Assembly (NCBI RefSeq): GCF_040363165.1
Contig: NZ_BSRG01000001.1
Coordinates: forward strand, 248,001-312,000
Direction: 5' to 3'
From: Thermus sp. LT1-2-5
Lineage (GTDB): Bacteria > Deinococcota > Deinococci > Deinococcales > Thermaceae
Length of the DNA: 64,000 bases
Shown here: in pieces, positions 47,716 through 56,322 of the stretch
How the letters are laid out: each line of letters opens with the position of its first letter
Numbering within the stretch: the first letter of the stretch is position 1
Position numbers and translations under genes: made by a program
Notes under the pieces: generated by a model
The model's input: only the letters and a program-made list of their open reading frames with translations
What the model was told of the DNA's origin: nothing
Database searches by the model: none

Positions 47716-48317
47716 CACGCCACCTCCAGACTGAGGGGCCGAAGGGCCCCCGTGGGGCAGACCTGCACGCAGTTGCCGCAGAAAACGCAAGGGGTTTCCG
47801 GCAAGGGGCGGTCCAGGGGGGTGGTGGGGTGGGCCAGGAGGCCCCGGTCCTCGAGGGCCAAGGCGTACACCCCCATGATCCCGTCCCCGCAGGCGTCCAC
47901 GCAACGGCGGCAGTTCACGCACTTGGCGTAGTCCCGCAGGAAGAAGGGGTTGTCCCGGATGGCTTCCCGTTCCTTCCGCCCCGCCACCTCCGGCCAGCGG
48001 CCAGGCTCGGCCCCGTAGCGCTCTAGGAGGTCGCCAAGCGCCGGCGCCTCCGAGAGGTCGGTGGTCAGGGCGAGCCACTCCAGGAGGGTTTTGCGCAGGC
48101 GCCTAAGGGCCTCGGTTTCCGTCTGCACCTCCATCCCCTCCTGGGCCAAGGTGGTGCAGGCGGGTTGCGGGCGCCCGTTCACCTCCACCAGGCAAAGCCG
48201 GCAGAGGCCCCGGGTTTCCGTGTGAGGGTGGTGGCAGAGGGTGGGCACCTGGGCCACCTGGAGCAAAAGGGCCCCTTCCTGGACCTCTACTTCCTTTCCG
48301 TCTACCCTAAGCCGCAC
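47715..48317 (-). CDS. Formate dehydrogenase iron-sulfur subunit (NuoG-N-like)
   Basis: A 200-residue electron carrier equivalent to the N-terminal part of NuoG or FdsA. A plant-type [2Fe-2S] domain comes first (ETRGLCRLCLVEV with Cys at ACTT), then two [4Fe-4S] clusters at CVNCRRCVDAC and CVFCGNCVQVCPTG. It should bridge the molybdenum subunit and the NADH-binding subunit. The GTG start at 48317 follows GGAGGTGGAAG and overlaps the upstream gene by 11 bases, so the three subunits are translated together. Confidence 0.9.
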   Translation of the reverse strand: MRLRVDGKEVEVQEGALLLQVAQVPTLCHHPHTETRGLCRLCLVEVNGRPQPACTTLAQEGMEVQTETEALRRLRKTLLEWLALTTDLSEAPALGDLLERYGAEPGRWPEVAGRKEREAIRDNPFFLRDYAKCVNCRRCVDACGDGIMGVYALALEDRGLLAHPTTPLDRPLPETPCVFCGNCVQVCPTGALRPLSLEVA

Positions 48318-49779
48318 CTTCCACCTCCAGCAGGCTTTGGTAGGCCCAGTAAGCGGACTGGCCCAGGCCGCAGAGGCTTCCCCGTAGGGTGTCCGCCAAA
48401 TCCCGCAGCAAGGCCGGGTCCCGCTCCCGCCGCTTGACCATCTCCACCTGGACCGCCGTGCCCAAGGGGCAGGGGAAGCACTTGCCGCAGGACTCTTCCT
48501 TGAGGAAGTGGACGAGGCCCAAGAGCACCTCCCACAGGTCTACCCCCCGCCCGAAGGCCACCAGGGCCCCTGCCCCTAAGGGAAGGCGCTCCTTAAAGCG
48601 CAAGGGGAAGGCGAAGTCTCGGGTGAAGGCCCCCGCCGCCCCGCCCAGGAGCACCGCCTGGAGCTCCTGAGGCTCCCCCCCGGCCCGGCGCAAGGCCTCG
48701 CCTAAGGGCGTACCCAGGGGGAGCTCGTAAAGGCCGGGGTGTTCCACGTCCCCGCTGATGGAAAAGAGCTTGGGCTCCTGGGCCCGCCAGGCCTCGGGCC
48801 CTTCTTGCAGGATGAGGGGCAGGTTGGCCAGGGTTTCCACGTTTTGCACCAAGGTGGGCCTTCCCCATAGGCCCTGCTCCACGGGGAAGGGGGGCTTGAG
48901 CCGAGGCTCAGCCCGCTTGCCCTCCATGGACTCCAAAAGGGCGGTTTCCTCGCCGCAGATGTAGAGCCCGCCGCTTCGGAAGACCTCCGTGGGCACGGGG
49001 AGGAGATCGGCCGCCTCCAGTTCCCGGATGGCGCTGTCTAGGCCCTTTTGCGCCGCTTCAAACTCCTCCCGCACGTAGAGGTATACCTTTTGCGCGCCCA
49101 CGGCCAAGGCGGCGAGGAGGGCGCCCTCCAGAACCAAGAAGGGGTGGTGTTCCAAAAGGAAGCGGTCTTTGAAGTTGCCGGGCTCGGACTCGTCGGCGTT
49201 CACCACCAGGTACTTGGGCGAGGCCCCCTGGGCCACGGCCCGCATCTTCACGTGGGTGGGGAAGGCGGCCCCACCCCGGCCCAGGAGCCCGGCCTCCTCC
49301 ACCGCTCGGAGGAGGCTTTGCGGGCTTACGTTGCCTTGCCGGAGGGCGGAGAGGGCCTTGAGCCCACCCCAGGCTCGGTACTGGGCCAGGCTCAGGATGG
49401 GCTCAGGGGGAATAAGCCGGCTTCCGTGGCCTAAGGCGAAGGGAAGGCGGAAGTCTTTAAAGGGCACCAAGCCCCCTCCCCATTCCACGAAACGCCCCTC
49501 GGGGGTGAAGCGCAGGTAGATGGGGGAGAAGGCCTCGAGGCCCAAGGGCGGGTAGCTTCCGTCCGCCGCTTCCCTGAGCCGGTCAAAGCCCCGGGCCCGG
49601 GCCACGGGATCGTCCACCAGGAGGCGGCCTTGGGGTAGGCCGCGGTAGCGGGGGTAGTAGCGCACCACGCCCCAAGCCTGGGCCAGGGGTACCCCAGCGA
49701 GCTGCGCCGCCTCGGCCACCTTTTCCTCCGTGAGGGGCATGCGGGCGTCCAGGAGGGGGAGGAGGCTTTGGGGTTCCAT
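48307..49779 (-). CDS. NAD-binding formate dehydrogenase subunit (NuoF-like with NuoE remnant)
   Basis: A 490-residue diaphorase subunit. The NuoF part starts near residue 150: FMN loop GLLGRGGAAFPTHVKMR, NADESEPGNFKDR, YICGEETALLESMEG, an SLBB domain and the [4Fe-4S] motif ESCGKCFPCPLGT. Residues 1-70 resemble the helical N-terminus of NuoE (LAGVPLAQAWGVVRYYP), but the following NuoE thioredoxin-like [2Fe-2S] domain is missing; there is no Cys before residue 150. It should reduce NAD+ with electrons from formate. A -10-like TAAGCT lies six bases before the ATG. Confidence 0.9.
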   Translation of the reverse strand: MEPQSLLPLLDARMPLTEEKVAEAAQLAGVPLAQAWGVVRYYPRYRGLPQGRLLVDDPVARARGFDRLREAADGSYPPLGLEAFSPIYLRFTPEGRFVEWGGGLVPFKDFRLPFALGHGSRLIPPEPILSLAQYRAWGGLKALSALRQGNVSPQSLLRAVEEAGLLGRGGAAFPTHVKMRAVAQGASPKYLVVNADESEPGNFKDRFLLEHHPFLVLEGALLAALAVGAQKVYLYVREEFEAAQKGLDSAIRELEAADLLPVPTEVFRSGGLYICGEETALLESMEGKRAEPRLKPPFPVEQGLWGRPTLVQNVETLANLPLILQEGPEAWRAQEPKLFSISGDVEHPGLYELPLGTPLGEALRRAGGEPQELQAVLLGGAAGAFTRDFAFPLRFKERLPLGAGALVAFGRGVDLWEVLLGLVHFLKEESCGKCFPCPLGTAVQVEMVKRRERDPALLRDLADTLRGSLCGLGQSAYWAYQSLLEVEGAA

Positions 49780-49785
49780 GGCCTA

Positions 49786-49791
49786 AGCTTA
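49786..49791 (-). promoter_or_regulatory. Possible -10 box of the formate dehydrogenase genes
   Basis: The minus strand reads TAAGCT, ending six bases before the ATG at 49779, the spacing seen at other leaderless genes here. No -35 is visible, so read-through from galK is equally possible. Confidence 0.35.
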
Positions 49792-49794
49792 CTC

Positions 49795-50838
49795 CTAGAG
49801 GAGCCGAAGCCCGGGAAAGCGTTCCAGGAGGGCCTTATGAAAGCCTTCTAGGACCGTTTCCGGCACCAGGGCCACCACCGCCCCGCCAAAGCCCGCCCCC
49901 GTGAGCTTGGCCCCGTACGCCCCCGTCTCCAGGGCCGCCTCCACCAGGGCGTCCAGCTCGGGAAGGCTCACCTCGTAGTCCCGGGAGAGGGAGCGGTGGC
50001 TTTGGGTCATCAGTTCGCCGAAGGCCCGAGCATCCCCCCGCCTAAGCGCCTCCACCCCCCGGAGCACCCGCAGGTTCTCGCTCACGATGTGCCGGGCCCT
50101 CCTGTCCAGGGGGGCGGGGAGGCTTTCCACCAGGCAGAGGTCCTGCACCTGGCGCAAGGAGGCCACCCCCAGCCGCCTGGCCGCCTCCTCCGCTTCCTGG
50201 CGGCGCGCGTTGTACCCGGCCTCCGCCAGGCGGCGTTTCAGCCCCAGGTCCAGGACCACCACCCGGCTTCCCGGGGGGAGGGGTAGGTTCTCGTAGGCCA
50301 GGGTCTTGGTGTCCAGAAAAAGCGCCTTGCCCACCTCCCCCAGGCTCGCTGCCATCTGGTCCATGACCCCGCACCGGACTCCCACGTAGGCCACCTCAGC
50401 CTTCTGGGCCAGGAAGGCCACCTCCAGGTCGCTAAGGGGCAGGCGGTAAAGGGCCCGCAAGGCCTTCAGGGCCGCCACCTCGAGGGCCGCCGAACTGGAA
50501 AGCCCGGCCCCCATGGGCACCTGGCTCCGCACGAAAAACCGCGCCCCCGGCACCTCGTGCCCCGCCTCCCGCAGGGCCCAGACCACGCCCAAAAGGTAGT
50601 CCAGGAAGTCCCCTTGCGGGCCGCTTTGTAGGGGCCGGGCCCGAAGCTCCCGTAGCGCTTCGCTATAGGCCTCCACCTTACCCTCGGCCCGGCCCGCCTC
50701 CACTTGGGTGAAGTAGGGGAGGGGCGTGGGCAGGACGTAGCCCTCCTGGTAGTCCGTGTGTTCGCCCAACAGGTTCACCCGGCCCGGGGCCTTGGCGCTG
50801 GCCTCGGGCAGGGCGCCGAAGACCTCTTGATAGCCCAT
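49795..50838 (-). CDS. galK: Galactokinase
   Basis: A 347-residue GHMP kinase phosphorylating galactose at C1. Galactokinase signature APGRVNLLGEHTDYQEGYVLP at the N-terminus is cut by nothing; the ATP loop is PMGAGLSSSAALEVAAL and motif 3 is KLTGAGFGGAVVAL. The catalytic Asp lies in GVMDQMAAS. galT and galE are not adjacent. It sits seven bases after the zinc-binding-protein gene and 15 bases before the formate dehydrogenase genes, an unusual neighbourhood for a sugar kinase. Confidence 0.94.
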   Translation of the reverse strand: MGYQEVFGALPEASAKAPGRVNLLGEHTDYQEGYVLPTPLPYFTQVEAGRAEGKVEAYSEALRELRARPLQSGPQGDFLDYLLGVVWALREAGHEVPGARFFVRSQVPMGAGLSSSAALEVAALKALRALYRLPLSDLEVAFLAQKAEVAYVGVRCGVMDQMAASLGEVGKALFLDTKTLAYENLPLPPGSRVVVLDLGLKRRLAEAGYNARRQEAEEAARRLGVASLRQVQDLCLVESLPAPLDRRARHIVSENLRVLRGVEALRRGDARAFGELMTQSHRSLSRDYEVSLPELDALVEAALETGAYGAKLTGAGFGGAVVALVPETVLEGFHKALLERFPGLRLL

Positions 50839-50844
50839 GCCCCT

Positions 50845-50850
50845 ATTATG
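50845..50850 (-). promoter_or_regulatory. Possible -10 box of galK
   Basis: CATAAT on the minus strand overlaps the stop codon of the upstream gene and ends six bases before the galK ATG. The spacing matches other leaderless starts, so galK may be transcribed separately. Confidence 0.4.
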
Positions 50851-51700
50851 GGCAAAGGGCCTTCCGGTTGTGGTCCAGCAGGGCCAAATAGGTGGGCACC
50901 TTGGCGTCCAAGGTGTCGGTGTACAGCACCGCCACCCGGGCCCCCAGGGCCTCGGCCAGGGCCTTCAGGGCGGTGCCGCGGAACTGGGGCTCAGCCAAGA
51001 GAAGCTTCACCCCTTCCTGCTTGGCCTTTTGCAAGAGGGCGAGGAAGCTTTGGCTCCCCACCTCCTGCGCCCCGCTTTGGCTTAAGGTGCCCACCACCAC
51101 CAGGCCATAGCGGCGGGCAAAGTAGCGGAAGGCGTCGTGTTGGACCACCACCTTGACCCCTTTGAGGCGGCAAGCCTGGAAGGCCCGGTCCCGCTGGTCC
51201 ACCTCCTTCTGGAAGCGGCGGAGGTTGGCCTGGTAGAGGGCTTTTCCCCCGGGGTCCAGGCGGGAAAGCTCGGCAAAAATGCGCTCGGCGTAGCGCACGG
51301 CGTAGGTGGGGTCCAGCCAAAGGTGGGGGTCGCAGGGGCCGTGGTCATGCGCCTCCTCCGGGTGGGCTTCGTGGCCGGGCTCCTCGCAGATGAGGTCGGG
51401 TTGCCCTTCCCCCAAAAGGACCACCCGGGCTTCCTTAGGGAGGAGGTTCTTCAATTTGGGCAGGAAAGGTTCTAGCCCGAGCCCGTTGGCGAAGAGGAGG
51501 CGGCTTTGCGCCAGGGTGCGGGCGAGGCTTGGGGTGGGCTCAAAGGTGTGGGGGTCGGCCCCGGGGGGCACCACCGCCACCACCCTCACCCGCTCCCCCC
51601 CCACCTGCCGCACCAGGTCCGCCAGGATGGGGGTGGTGGCCGCCACCTGGACCTGGGCCAGGGCGGGGACCAAGAGGAAGAGGAGCCATAGGCGCCACAT
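50846..51700 (-). CDS. Zinc/metal ABC transporter substrate-binding protein (ZnuA-like)
   Basis: A 284-residue cluster A-I binding protein. Signal peptide at residues 1-15 (WRLWLLFLLVPALA), then ATTPILADLVRQVGG, the first metal His in PPGADPHTFEP, a His/Glu-rich loop HEAHPEEAHDHGPCDPHLW and the remaining His and Asp ligands further on. The His-rich loop favours zinc over manganese. There is no lipobox, so it may be free in the periplasm. znuB and znuC are not adjacent. A palindromic Zur-like operator sits in its promoter. Confidence 0.9.
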   Translation of the reverse strand: MWRLWLLFLLVPALAQVQVAATTPILADLVRQVGGERVRVVAVVPPGADPHTFEPTPSLARTLAQSRLLFANGLGLEPFLPKLKNLLPKEARVVLLGEGQPDLICEEPGHEAHPEEAHDHGPCDPHLWLDPTYAVRYAERIFAELSRLDPGGKALYQANLRRFQKEVDQRDRAFQACRLKGVKVVVQHDAFRYFARRYGLVVVGTLSQSGAQEVGSQSFLALLQKAKQEGVKLLLAEPQFRGTALKALAEALGARVAVLYTDTLDAKVPTYLALLDHNRKALCP

Positions 51701-51707
51701 GCCAAGA

Positions 51708-51736
51708 ATGATAACGCACTATCAATAGAAACACAA
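51708..51736 (-). promoter_or_regulatory. Promoter of the znuA-like gene
   Basis: On the minus strand a -35 TTGTGT (51731-51736) and a -10 TATCAT (51708-51713) are spaced by 17 bases. The -10 ends seven bases before the ATG, implying a leaderless mRNA. Confidence 0.65.
51709..51724. promoter_or_regulatory. Zur-like palindromic operator
   Basis: TGATAACGCACTATCA is an inverted repeat with TGATA/TATCA arms covering the -10 and spacer of the znuA-like promoter. Its form resembles Fur-superfamily boxes (TGATAAT-N-ATTATCA). Together with the zinc gene it suggests zinc-dependent repression by Zur. Confidence 0.6.
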
Positions 51737-51769
51737 GACCCTATCCGGGGCAAAGCGGAGGCGGAAGGG

Positions 51770-51775
51770 TATAAT
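51770..51775 (+). promoter_or_regulatory. -10 box of the aminotransferase gene
   Basis: A perfect TATAAT ends eight bases before ATG 51784. There is no ribosome-binding site, so the gene is probably leaderless. Confidence 0.6.
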
Positions 51776-51783
51776 CCCCACAA

Positions 51784-53106
51784 ATGGACCTCAAAGCCCT
51801 GCACAAGAAGCACGTCCTCACCCCTTGGGTGGCCCAGGCTCCCCTGAACCCCCCCTTGGTGGTCCGGGGGGAGGGGGTCTGGTTGTGGGATGCGGAGGGC
51901 CACCGCTACCTGGACCTTTCCGCCGGGCTCGTGGCGGTGAACCTGGGGCACGGCCACCCCAAGGTGGTGAGGGCCATCGCCGAGCAGGCGGCCACCCTGA
52001 CCTACGCCGCCCCAAGCCTCTTCCACGACAAGCGGGCCCTTTTGGCCGAGGCGCTCTCCCGCCTTTCCCCCTGGCCGGAGGGGGCGCGGGTCTTCTTCAC
52101 CCCCTCGGGGGCCGAGGCCAACGAGGATGCCATCAAGTTCGTCCGCCACCTCACGGGGCGGTTTAAGATCCTGGCCGCCTACCGCTCCTTTCACGGGGCC
52201 ACCCACGGGGCGGCGAGCCTCACCGGGGAAAACCGCCGCTTTCCGGCGGAGCCCGGGATCCCGGGGGTGGTGCACTTCTTCGCCCCCTTCCCGTACCGGA
52301 GCCCCTTTTACACCGAAGACCCCAAGGAGGAGGCCCAAAGGGCCCTGGAACACCTGGAGCGGGTCCTGCTCCACGAGGACCCAAGCCGGGTGGCCGCCAT
52401 CTTCTTGGAGCCCGTGGTGGGCTCCAACGGGGTCATCGTCTACCCGGAGGGGTACTTGGAGGGGGTGCGGGCCCTTTGCCAGCGCCACGGGATCCTTTTG
52501 GTCTTTGACGAGGTGATGACGGGCTTTGGCCGGGTGGGGGCGGCCTTCGCCGCCCAGCGCTTCGGCGTGGTCCCCGACCTCATCACCTTCGCCAAGGGGG
52601 TCACCTCCGCCTACGTGCCCCTGGGGGGGGTCCTGGTGCGGGAGGGCCTGGCCCGGCAGTTTGACGACACCCCCTTGCCCACGGGGCACACCTACGCCGG
52701 CCACCCCCTGGCGGTGGCGGCGGGGCTTGCCGCGGTGCAGGCTTACCAGGAAGAAGGCCTCTTCGCCCGGGCCCTAGCCTTGGAGGGCCTTTTCCGGGAG
52801 GCGCTTTCGGCCCTGGCGGAAAAGCACCCCGTGGTGGGGGAGGTGCGGGGGCTTGGGGCCTTCTTCGGCCTCGAGCTGGTGAGGGACCGGAGGACCAAGG
52901 AGCCCCTTTCCCCCTGGCATGCCCCCTTCAGCCCGCCCATGCAACGGCTTTTGCAGGCTCTTTTCCAGGAGGGGGTGTACGTCCTGGCCAAGCACAACGT
53001 CCTCATCGTGGCCCCGCCCCTCACCATCCAAGAGGAGGAGTGGTTGGAGGGGGTGGAGCGCCTTTCCCGCGCCCTCCGGCGGGTGGAGGTGGAGGTCCTG
53101 GGGTAG
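51784..53106 (+). CDS. Class III (omega) aminotransferase
   Basis: A 440-residue fold-type I PLP enzyme. Glycine loop in PSGAEANEDAIKFVR, Asp contacting the PLP ring nitrogen in VFDEVMTGFGRVG, and the PLP lysine in ITFAKGVTSAYVPLGG. The sequence character fits beta-alanine, taurine or other omega-amino acid:pyruvate aminotransferases more than ornithine or acetylornithine enzymes. The ABC-class ATPase gene begins nine bases after its stop and is likely co-transcribed. The exact amine substrate cannot be read. Confidence 0.88.
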   Translation: MDLKALHKKHVLTPWVAQAPLNPPLVVRGEGVWLWDAEGHRYLDLSAGLVAVNLGHGHPKVVRAIAEQAATLTYAAPSLFHDKRALLAEALSRLSPWPEGARVFFTPSGAEANEDAIKFVRHLTGRFKILAAYRSFHGATHGAASLTGENRRFPAEPGIPGVVHFFAPFPYRSPFYTEDPKEEAQRALEHLERVLLHEDPSRVAAIFLEPVVGSNGVIVYPEGYLEGVRALCQRHGILLVFDEVMTGFGRVGAAFAAQRFGVVPDLITFAKGVTSAYVPLGGVLVREGLARQFDDTPLPTGHTYAGHPLAVAAGLAAVQAYQEEGLFARALALEGLFREALSALAEKHPVVGEVRGLGAFFGLELVRDRRTKEPLSPWHAPFSPPMQRLLQALFQEGVYVLAKHNVLIVAPPLTIQEEEWLEGVERLSRALRRVEVEVLG

Positions 53107-53115
53107 GCTTTAGAG

Positions 53116-54771
53116 GTGCGGCGGCTTACGGACCTGTACGCCTTCTTGGCCTCCCTGGAGGGAAAGCCCTACGCCTTTTACAAGGACCTGAAGGGCCTGT
53201 GGCTGGGGGAGGGCTTCGCCCTGCGCTTCGTCCACGTGCAAGGGGACCCCTTCGCCAGCCCCTCGGTGTTGGAGGTGCGCTACCCCAAGGAGGCCCTGGC
53301 CCGCCTTAGGGTCTACGCCCGGGAGGCGGGCCGGGTGGCGGCGGAAGACTTTCTCCTCCGGAGCCTCAAGGCCCGCCTTAGGGAGCTTCCCCGCATCGGG
53401 GGCATGGGCCACTCGGGGGAGGTGCGGGTGGAGGTGGAAAGCCCCAAGGTGCTCAAGCGGGCCGGGGCCCACCTGGGGGAGGAGGGGCTTTTCCTTCGCT
53501 TTCGCCTGGGGCTTCCCGCCCAGGGAAGGCGCATCCTGGGCCGGGAAGCGGCGCGGCTTTTCCGCGCCCTGGCCGAGCACCTGAGGGGCTTCCTTTTGGA
53601 GCTGGACGAAAGGGCGCTCCTATCCCACGTGCACCAGGCGGAGGACTTCGCCCACATCCAAGAGAGGCTTGCCGAGCGGGGCCTGGTGGCCTTTGTGGGG
53701 GAGGGGAGCGTGCTCCCTCGGGAAAGCGGGGTGAGCCAGCGGCCCCTCAAGGGGGCGGTGCCCTTCCAAAGCCCCGCGAGCCTCAAGGTGGCCTTCCGGG
53801 TGCCCCATGCGGGGGAGGTCTTCGGTATGGGCGTTCCCCAGGGGCTTACCCTCATCACGGGCGGGGGGTTCCACGGGAAGACCACCCTCCTCGAGGCCCT
53901 GGTCCACGGGGTCTACCCCCACGTGCCGGGGGACGGGCGGGAGTGGGTGGTGACGGAGGCCCGGGCGCAGCGGGTGCAGTCGGAGGACGGCCGGAGCGTG
54001 AAGGGCGTGGACCTGAGGCCCTTCGTCCACGATCTCCCCATGGGGCAGGACACCGGCTTCTTTTCCACGGAGGACGCCTCGGGGTCCACCAGCCTGGCGG
54101 CGGCCCTCCTCGAGGCCCTGGAACTGGGCGCCCGCCTCCTTCTCCTGGACGAGGACACCTCCGCCACCAACCTCCTGGTGCGGGATGCCCGCATGCAGGC
54201 CCTGGTGCGCCGGGAAACCCTCACCCCCCTCCTGGACCGGGTGGCGGACTTCAAGGCCCTGGGGGTGAGCCTGGTGTTGGTGGTGGGGGGCGTGGGGGAC
54301 TACCTGGAGCTTGCGGACACCGTGATCCTCATGGAGGAGTACCGGGCCCGGGAGGTCACGACGGAGGCCAGGGCCATCGCCCAGGCCCACCCCACGGGCC
54401 GCACCTTTGGCGAGCCCCGCTACCCCTTGGCGGTGCGGGCGCGAAGGCCCCTCCCGGAAAGCTTTGACCCCCGCCGGGGGCGGAAGGCCCGGGTGAAGGG
54501 GCGGGGTCTCCGGGAGCTGGTCTACGGGGAAGAGGTGGTGGACCTGTCCGCCCTGGACCTCTTTGAAAACGCCCAGGTGCGGGCCATTGGCGCCTTCTTC
54601 CAGCGCCTCCTGCGCCGGGCGGACGGCCATACCCTCCTAAGGGACCTGGTGGAAAGGGTGCTGGAGGTGGAGGACCTTTTCCTCCTGGAAGAGGCCCCCG
54701 AGCTCGCCGCCCTCCGCCCCCTGGACCTCGGGGCGGCGGTGAACCGGCTGAGGGCGCTCGAGGTGCGCTAG
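53116..54771 (+). CDS. ABC-class ATPase of the COG3044 family
   Basis: A 551-residue cytosolic P-loop protein without membrane segments. Walker A is GGGFHGKTTLLEAL (residues ~250-263), followed by STEDASGSTSLAAALLEAL (an ABC signature-like region) and Walker B in LLLLDEDTSATNLL. This combination defines the predicted ATPases of the ABC class, whose function is not established. The start is GTG 53116. The gene ends by sharing a CTAG tetranucleotide with the stop of the convergent acyl-CoA dehydrogenase gene. Confidence 0.85.
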   Translation: MRRLTDLYAFLASLEGKPYAFYKDLKGLWLGEGFALRFVHVQGDPFASPSVLEVRYPKEALARLRVYAREAGRVAAEDFLLRSLKARLRELPRIGGMGHSGEVRVEVESPKVLKRAGAHLGEEGLFLRFRLGLPAQGRRILGREAARLFRALAEHLRGFLLELDERALLSHVHQAEDFAHIQERLAERGLVAFVGEGSVLPRESGVSQRPLKGAVPFQSPASLKVAFRVPHAGEVFGMGVPQGLTLITGGGFHGKTTLLEALVHGVYPHVPGDGREWVVTEARAQRVQSEDGRSVKGVDLRPFVHDLPMGQDTGFFSTEDASGSTSLAAALLEALELGARLLLLDEDTSATNLLVRDARMQALVRRETLTPLLDRVADFKALGVSLVLVVGGVGDYLELADTVILMEEYRAREVTTEARAIAQAHPTGRTFGEPRYPLAVRARRPLPESFDPRRGRKARVKGRGLRELVYGEEVVDLSALDLFENAQVRAIGAFFQRLLRRADGHTLLRDLVERVLEVEDLFLLEEAPELAALRPLDLGAAVNRLRALEVR

Positions 54772-56306
54772 CCCTCCCAGGGGTGGAAGAGGGCGGGCTT
54801 CCGGGCGCTTGCCGGCAGGGCCTCCCCTTCCAGGAAGACCCGGGCGTAAAGCCGGGCCAGCTCGGGGAAGGGGGCCTGGGGTACCTGGGAAAGGGCGTGG
54901 ACGGCCACGGCGTCCGCCAGGCGCCTGAGGGCCTCCTTGGCGTACCAGGGGCCTTCCTCCGCCAGGCCTTTGAGGGCCCTTTCCGCATGGGCCAGGGCCA
55001 CGGGGGTGGCCTTGAGCCTTTCCAGGAGGGGCTCGTGGGCCTTCTTCTTGGCGATGGCCTCCGCCATGTCCAGGGCCTGGATGTTGGCCGGGCCCTCCCA
55101 GATGGGGGTGATGAGGGCCTCCCGGTGGAAGCGGGCCACGCCGTAGTCCTCCAGGAAGCCGATCCCGCCGAAAAGCTCCATGGCCAAGGCGGTGATGGCG
55201 GTGCCGTGCTCCGCCGTGCGCCCCTTGGCCAGGTGGGAGAGGAGGCGGGCCAGGTGGTAGGCCTGGGAGTAGGGGGGGCGCTCCTCCCAGGCCCGGTCAA
55301 AGGCGGCCACGGCGTAAAAGGCCAAGGCGGTGCCCCCCACCTGCCTGAGGCGCAGCTCCAGGAGGTCCCGCTGCACCAGCTCGTGCTCCACGAGCCTCTT
55401 CCCGAAGGCGGTGCGGCGCCCCACGCGGAAGAGGACCTCCAGGTGGGCCTTCTTGGCCAGGCCCATGGCGGCCACGGCGTTGGCCAGGCGGCTCACCGTG
55501 AGGTTCTCCAGGGTGTAGTAGATGCCCTCCTCCAGCTTCCCGATGGGGTAGGCGAGGCTTCCCTCCAGCTCCACCTCCCCCGAGGGCACGGCCCGGGTGG
55601 CGAGCTTTTCCTTGAAGCGGCGCACCCGGTAGTTGAGCCTCCCCTCCACCTCCCGCGGCAGGAGGAACAGGGCAAGCCCTTTAGGTCCAGGGGGCGCCCC
55701 TTCGGGCCGGGCGGTGACCAGGGCGTAGTCCGCAAGCCCCGCCCCCGAGGCGAAGTACTTGTCCCCCCCGTAAAGCCGGTAGGCCTCCCCCTCCTTAAGG
55801 GCCAGGGTGCGGTTCGCCCCCAGGTCGCTTCCGCCTTGGAGTTCTGTCATCCAGGTGGCGCCGAAGGCTTGGCCGTAGAGGAGCGCCCGCTTCACCCCCT
55901 CGTGCTCCGGGGCGTACTTGTGGAGGGCGTAGGCCACCTGGTGGGTGATGGTGAGGATGCAGTAGAGCCCGCCGTCCGCCAGGAGGTAGCCCAGGGCGTA
56001 GTGGAGGGGCCAGCCCCGCCCCTCGTAGGCGGGGCGCACCATGGGCCGGAGCCGCTCCAGGAGCGCCCGTTGCGCCGGGGAGAGGAGGGCTCGGTCTATG
56101 CGGTTCCCGTCCAGGTCGTGCATCAGGAGGCGGGGGTGGGCTTCCTGGTCCACGTGGTGGGCCACCTCTAGGACCTCCTCGCCCACCAGCCGGCCGAAGG
56201 CGGAAAGCTCCTCCTGGGGCAGGCCGGGGGAAAAGGTGTCTAAGATTGCCTTCAAATCTGGGTCTAAAGCGTAGTGGTCCTCGCCCTGGCTGTATAGGAG
56301 CTTCAT
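54768..56306 (-). CDS. AidB-like acyl-CoA dehydrogenase
   Basis: A 512-residue flavoprotein of the long, AidB/ACAD11-related branch. It has an extra N-terminal domain of ~150 residues, then TWMTELQGGSDLGANRT, GGDKYFASGAG, and the FAD-site region LFGGIGFLEDYGVARFHRE with WEGPANIQALD. The C-terminal ~100 residues are an additional helical region. E. coli AidB binds DNA and protects it from alkylation, while relatives are true dehydrogenases; which applies here is unclear. ATG 56306 follows GGAGG. It is divergent from marR. Confidence 0.88.
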   Translation of the reverse strand: MKLLYSQGEDHYALDPDLKAILDTFSPGLPQEELSAFGRLVGEEVLEVAHHVDQEAHPRLLMHDLDGNRIDRALLSPAQRALLERLRPMVRPAYEGRGWPLHYALGYLLADGGLYCILTITHQVAYALHKYAPEHEGVKRALLYGQAFGATWMTELQGGSDLGANRTLALKEGEAYRLYGGDKYFASGAGLADYALVTARPEGAPPGPKGLALFLLPREVEGRLNYRVRRFKEKLATRAVPSGEVELEGSLAYPIGKLEEGIYYTLENLTVSRLANAVAAMGLAKKAHLEVLFRVGRRTAFGKRLVEHELVQRDLLELRLRQVGGTALAFYAVAAFDRAWEERPPYSQAYHLARLLSHLAKGRTAEHGTAITALAMELFGGIGFLEDYGVARFHREALITPIWEGPANIQALDMAEAIAKKKAHEPLLERLKATPVALAHAERALKGLAEEGPWYAKEALRRLADAVAVHALSQVPQAPFPELARLYARVFLEGEALPASARKPALFHPWEG

Positions 56307-56322
56307 GGTTGCCTCCGGCCTT

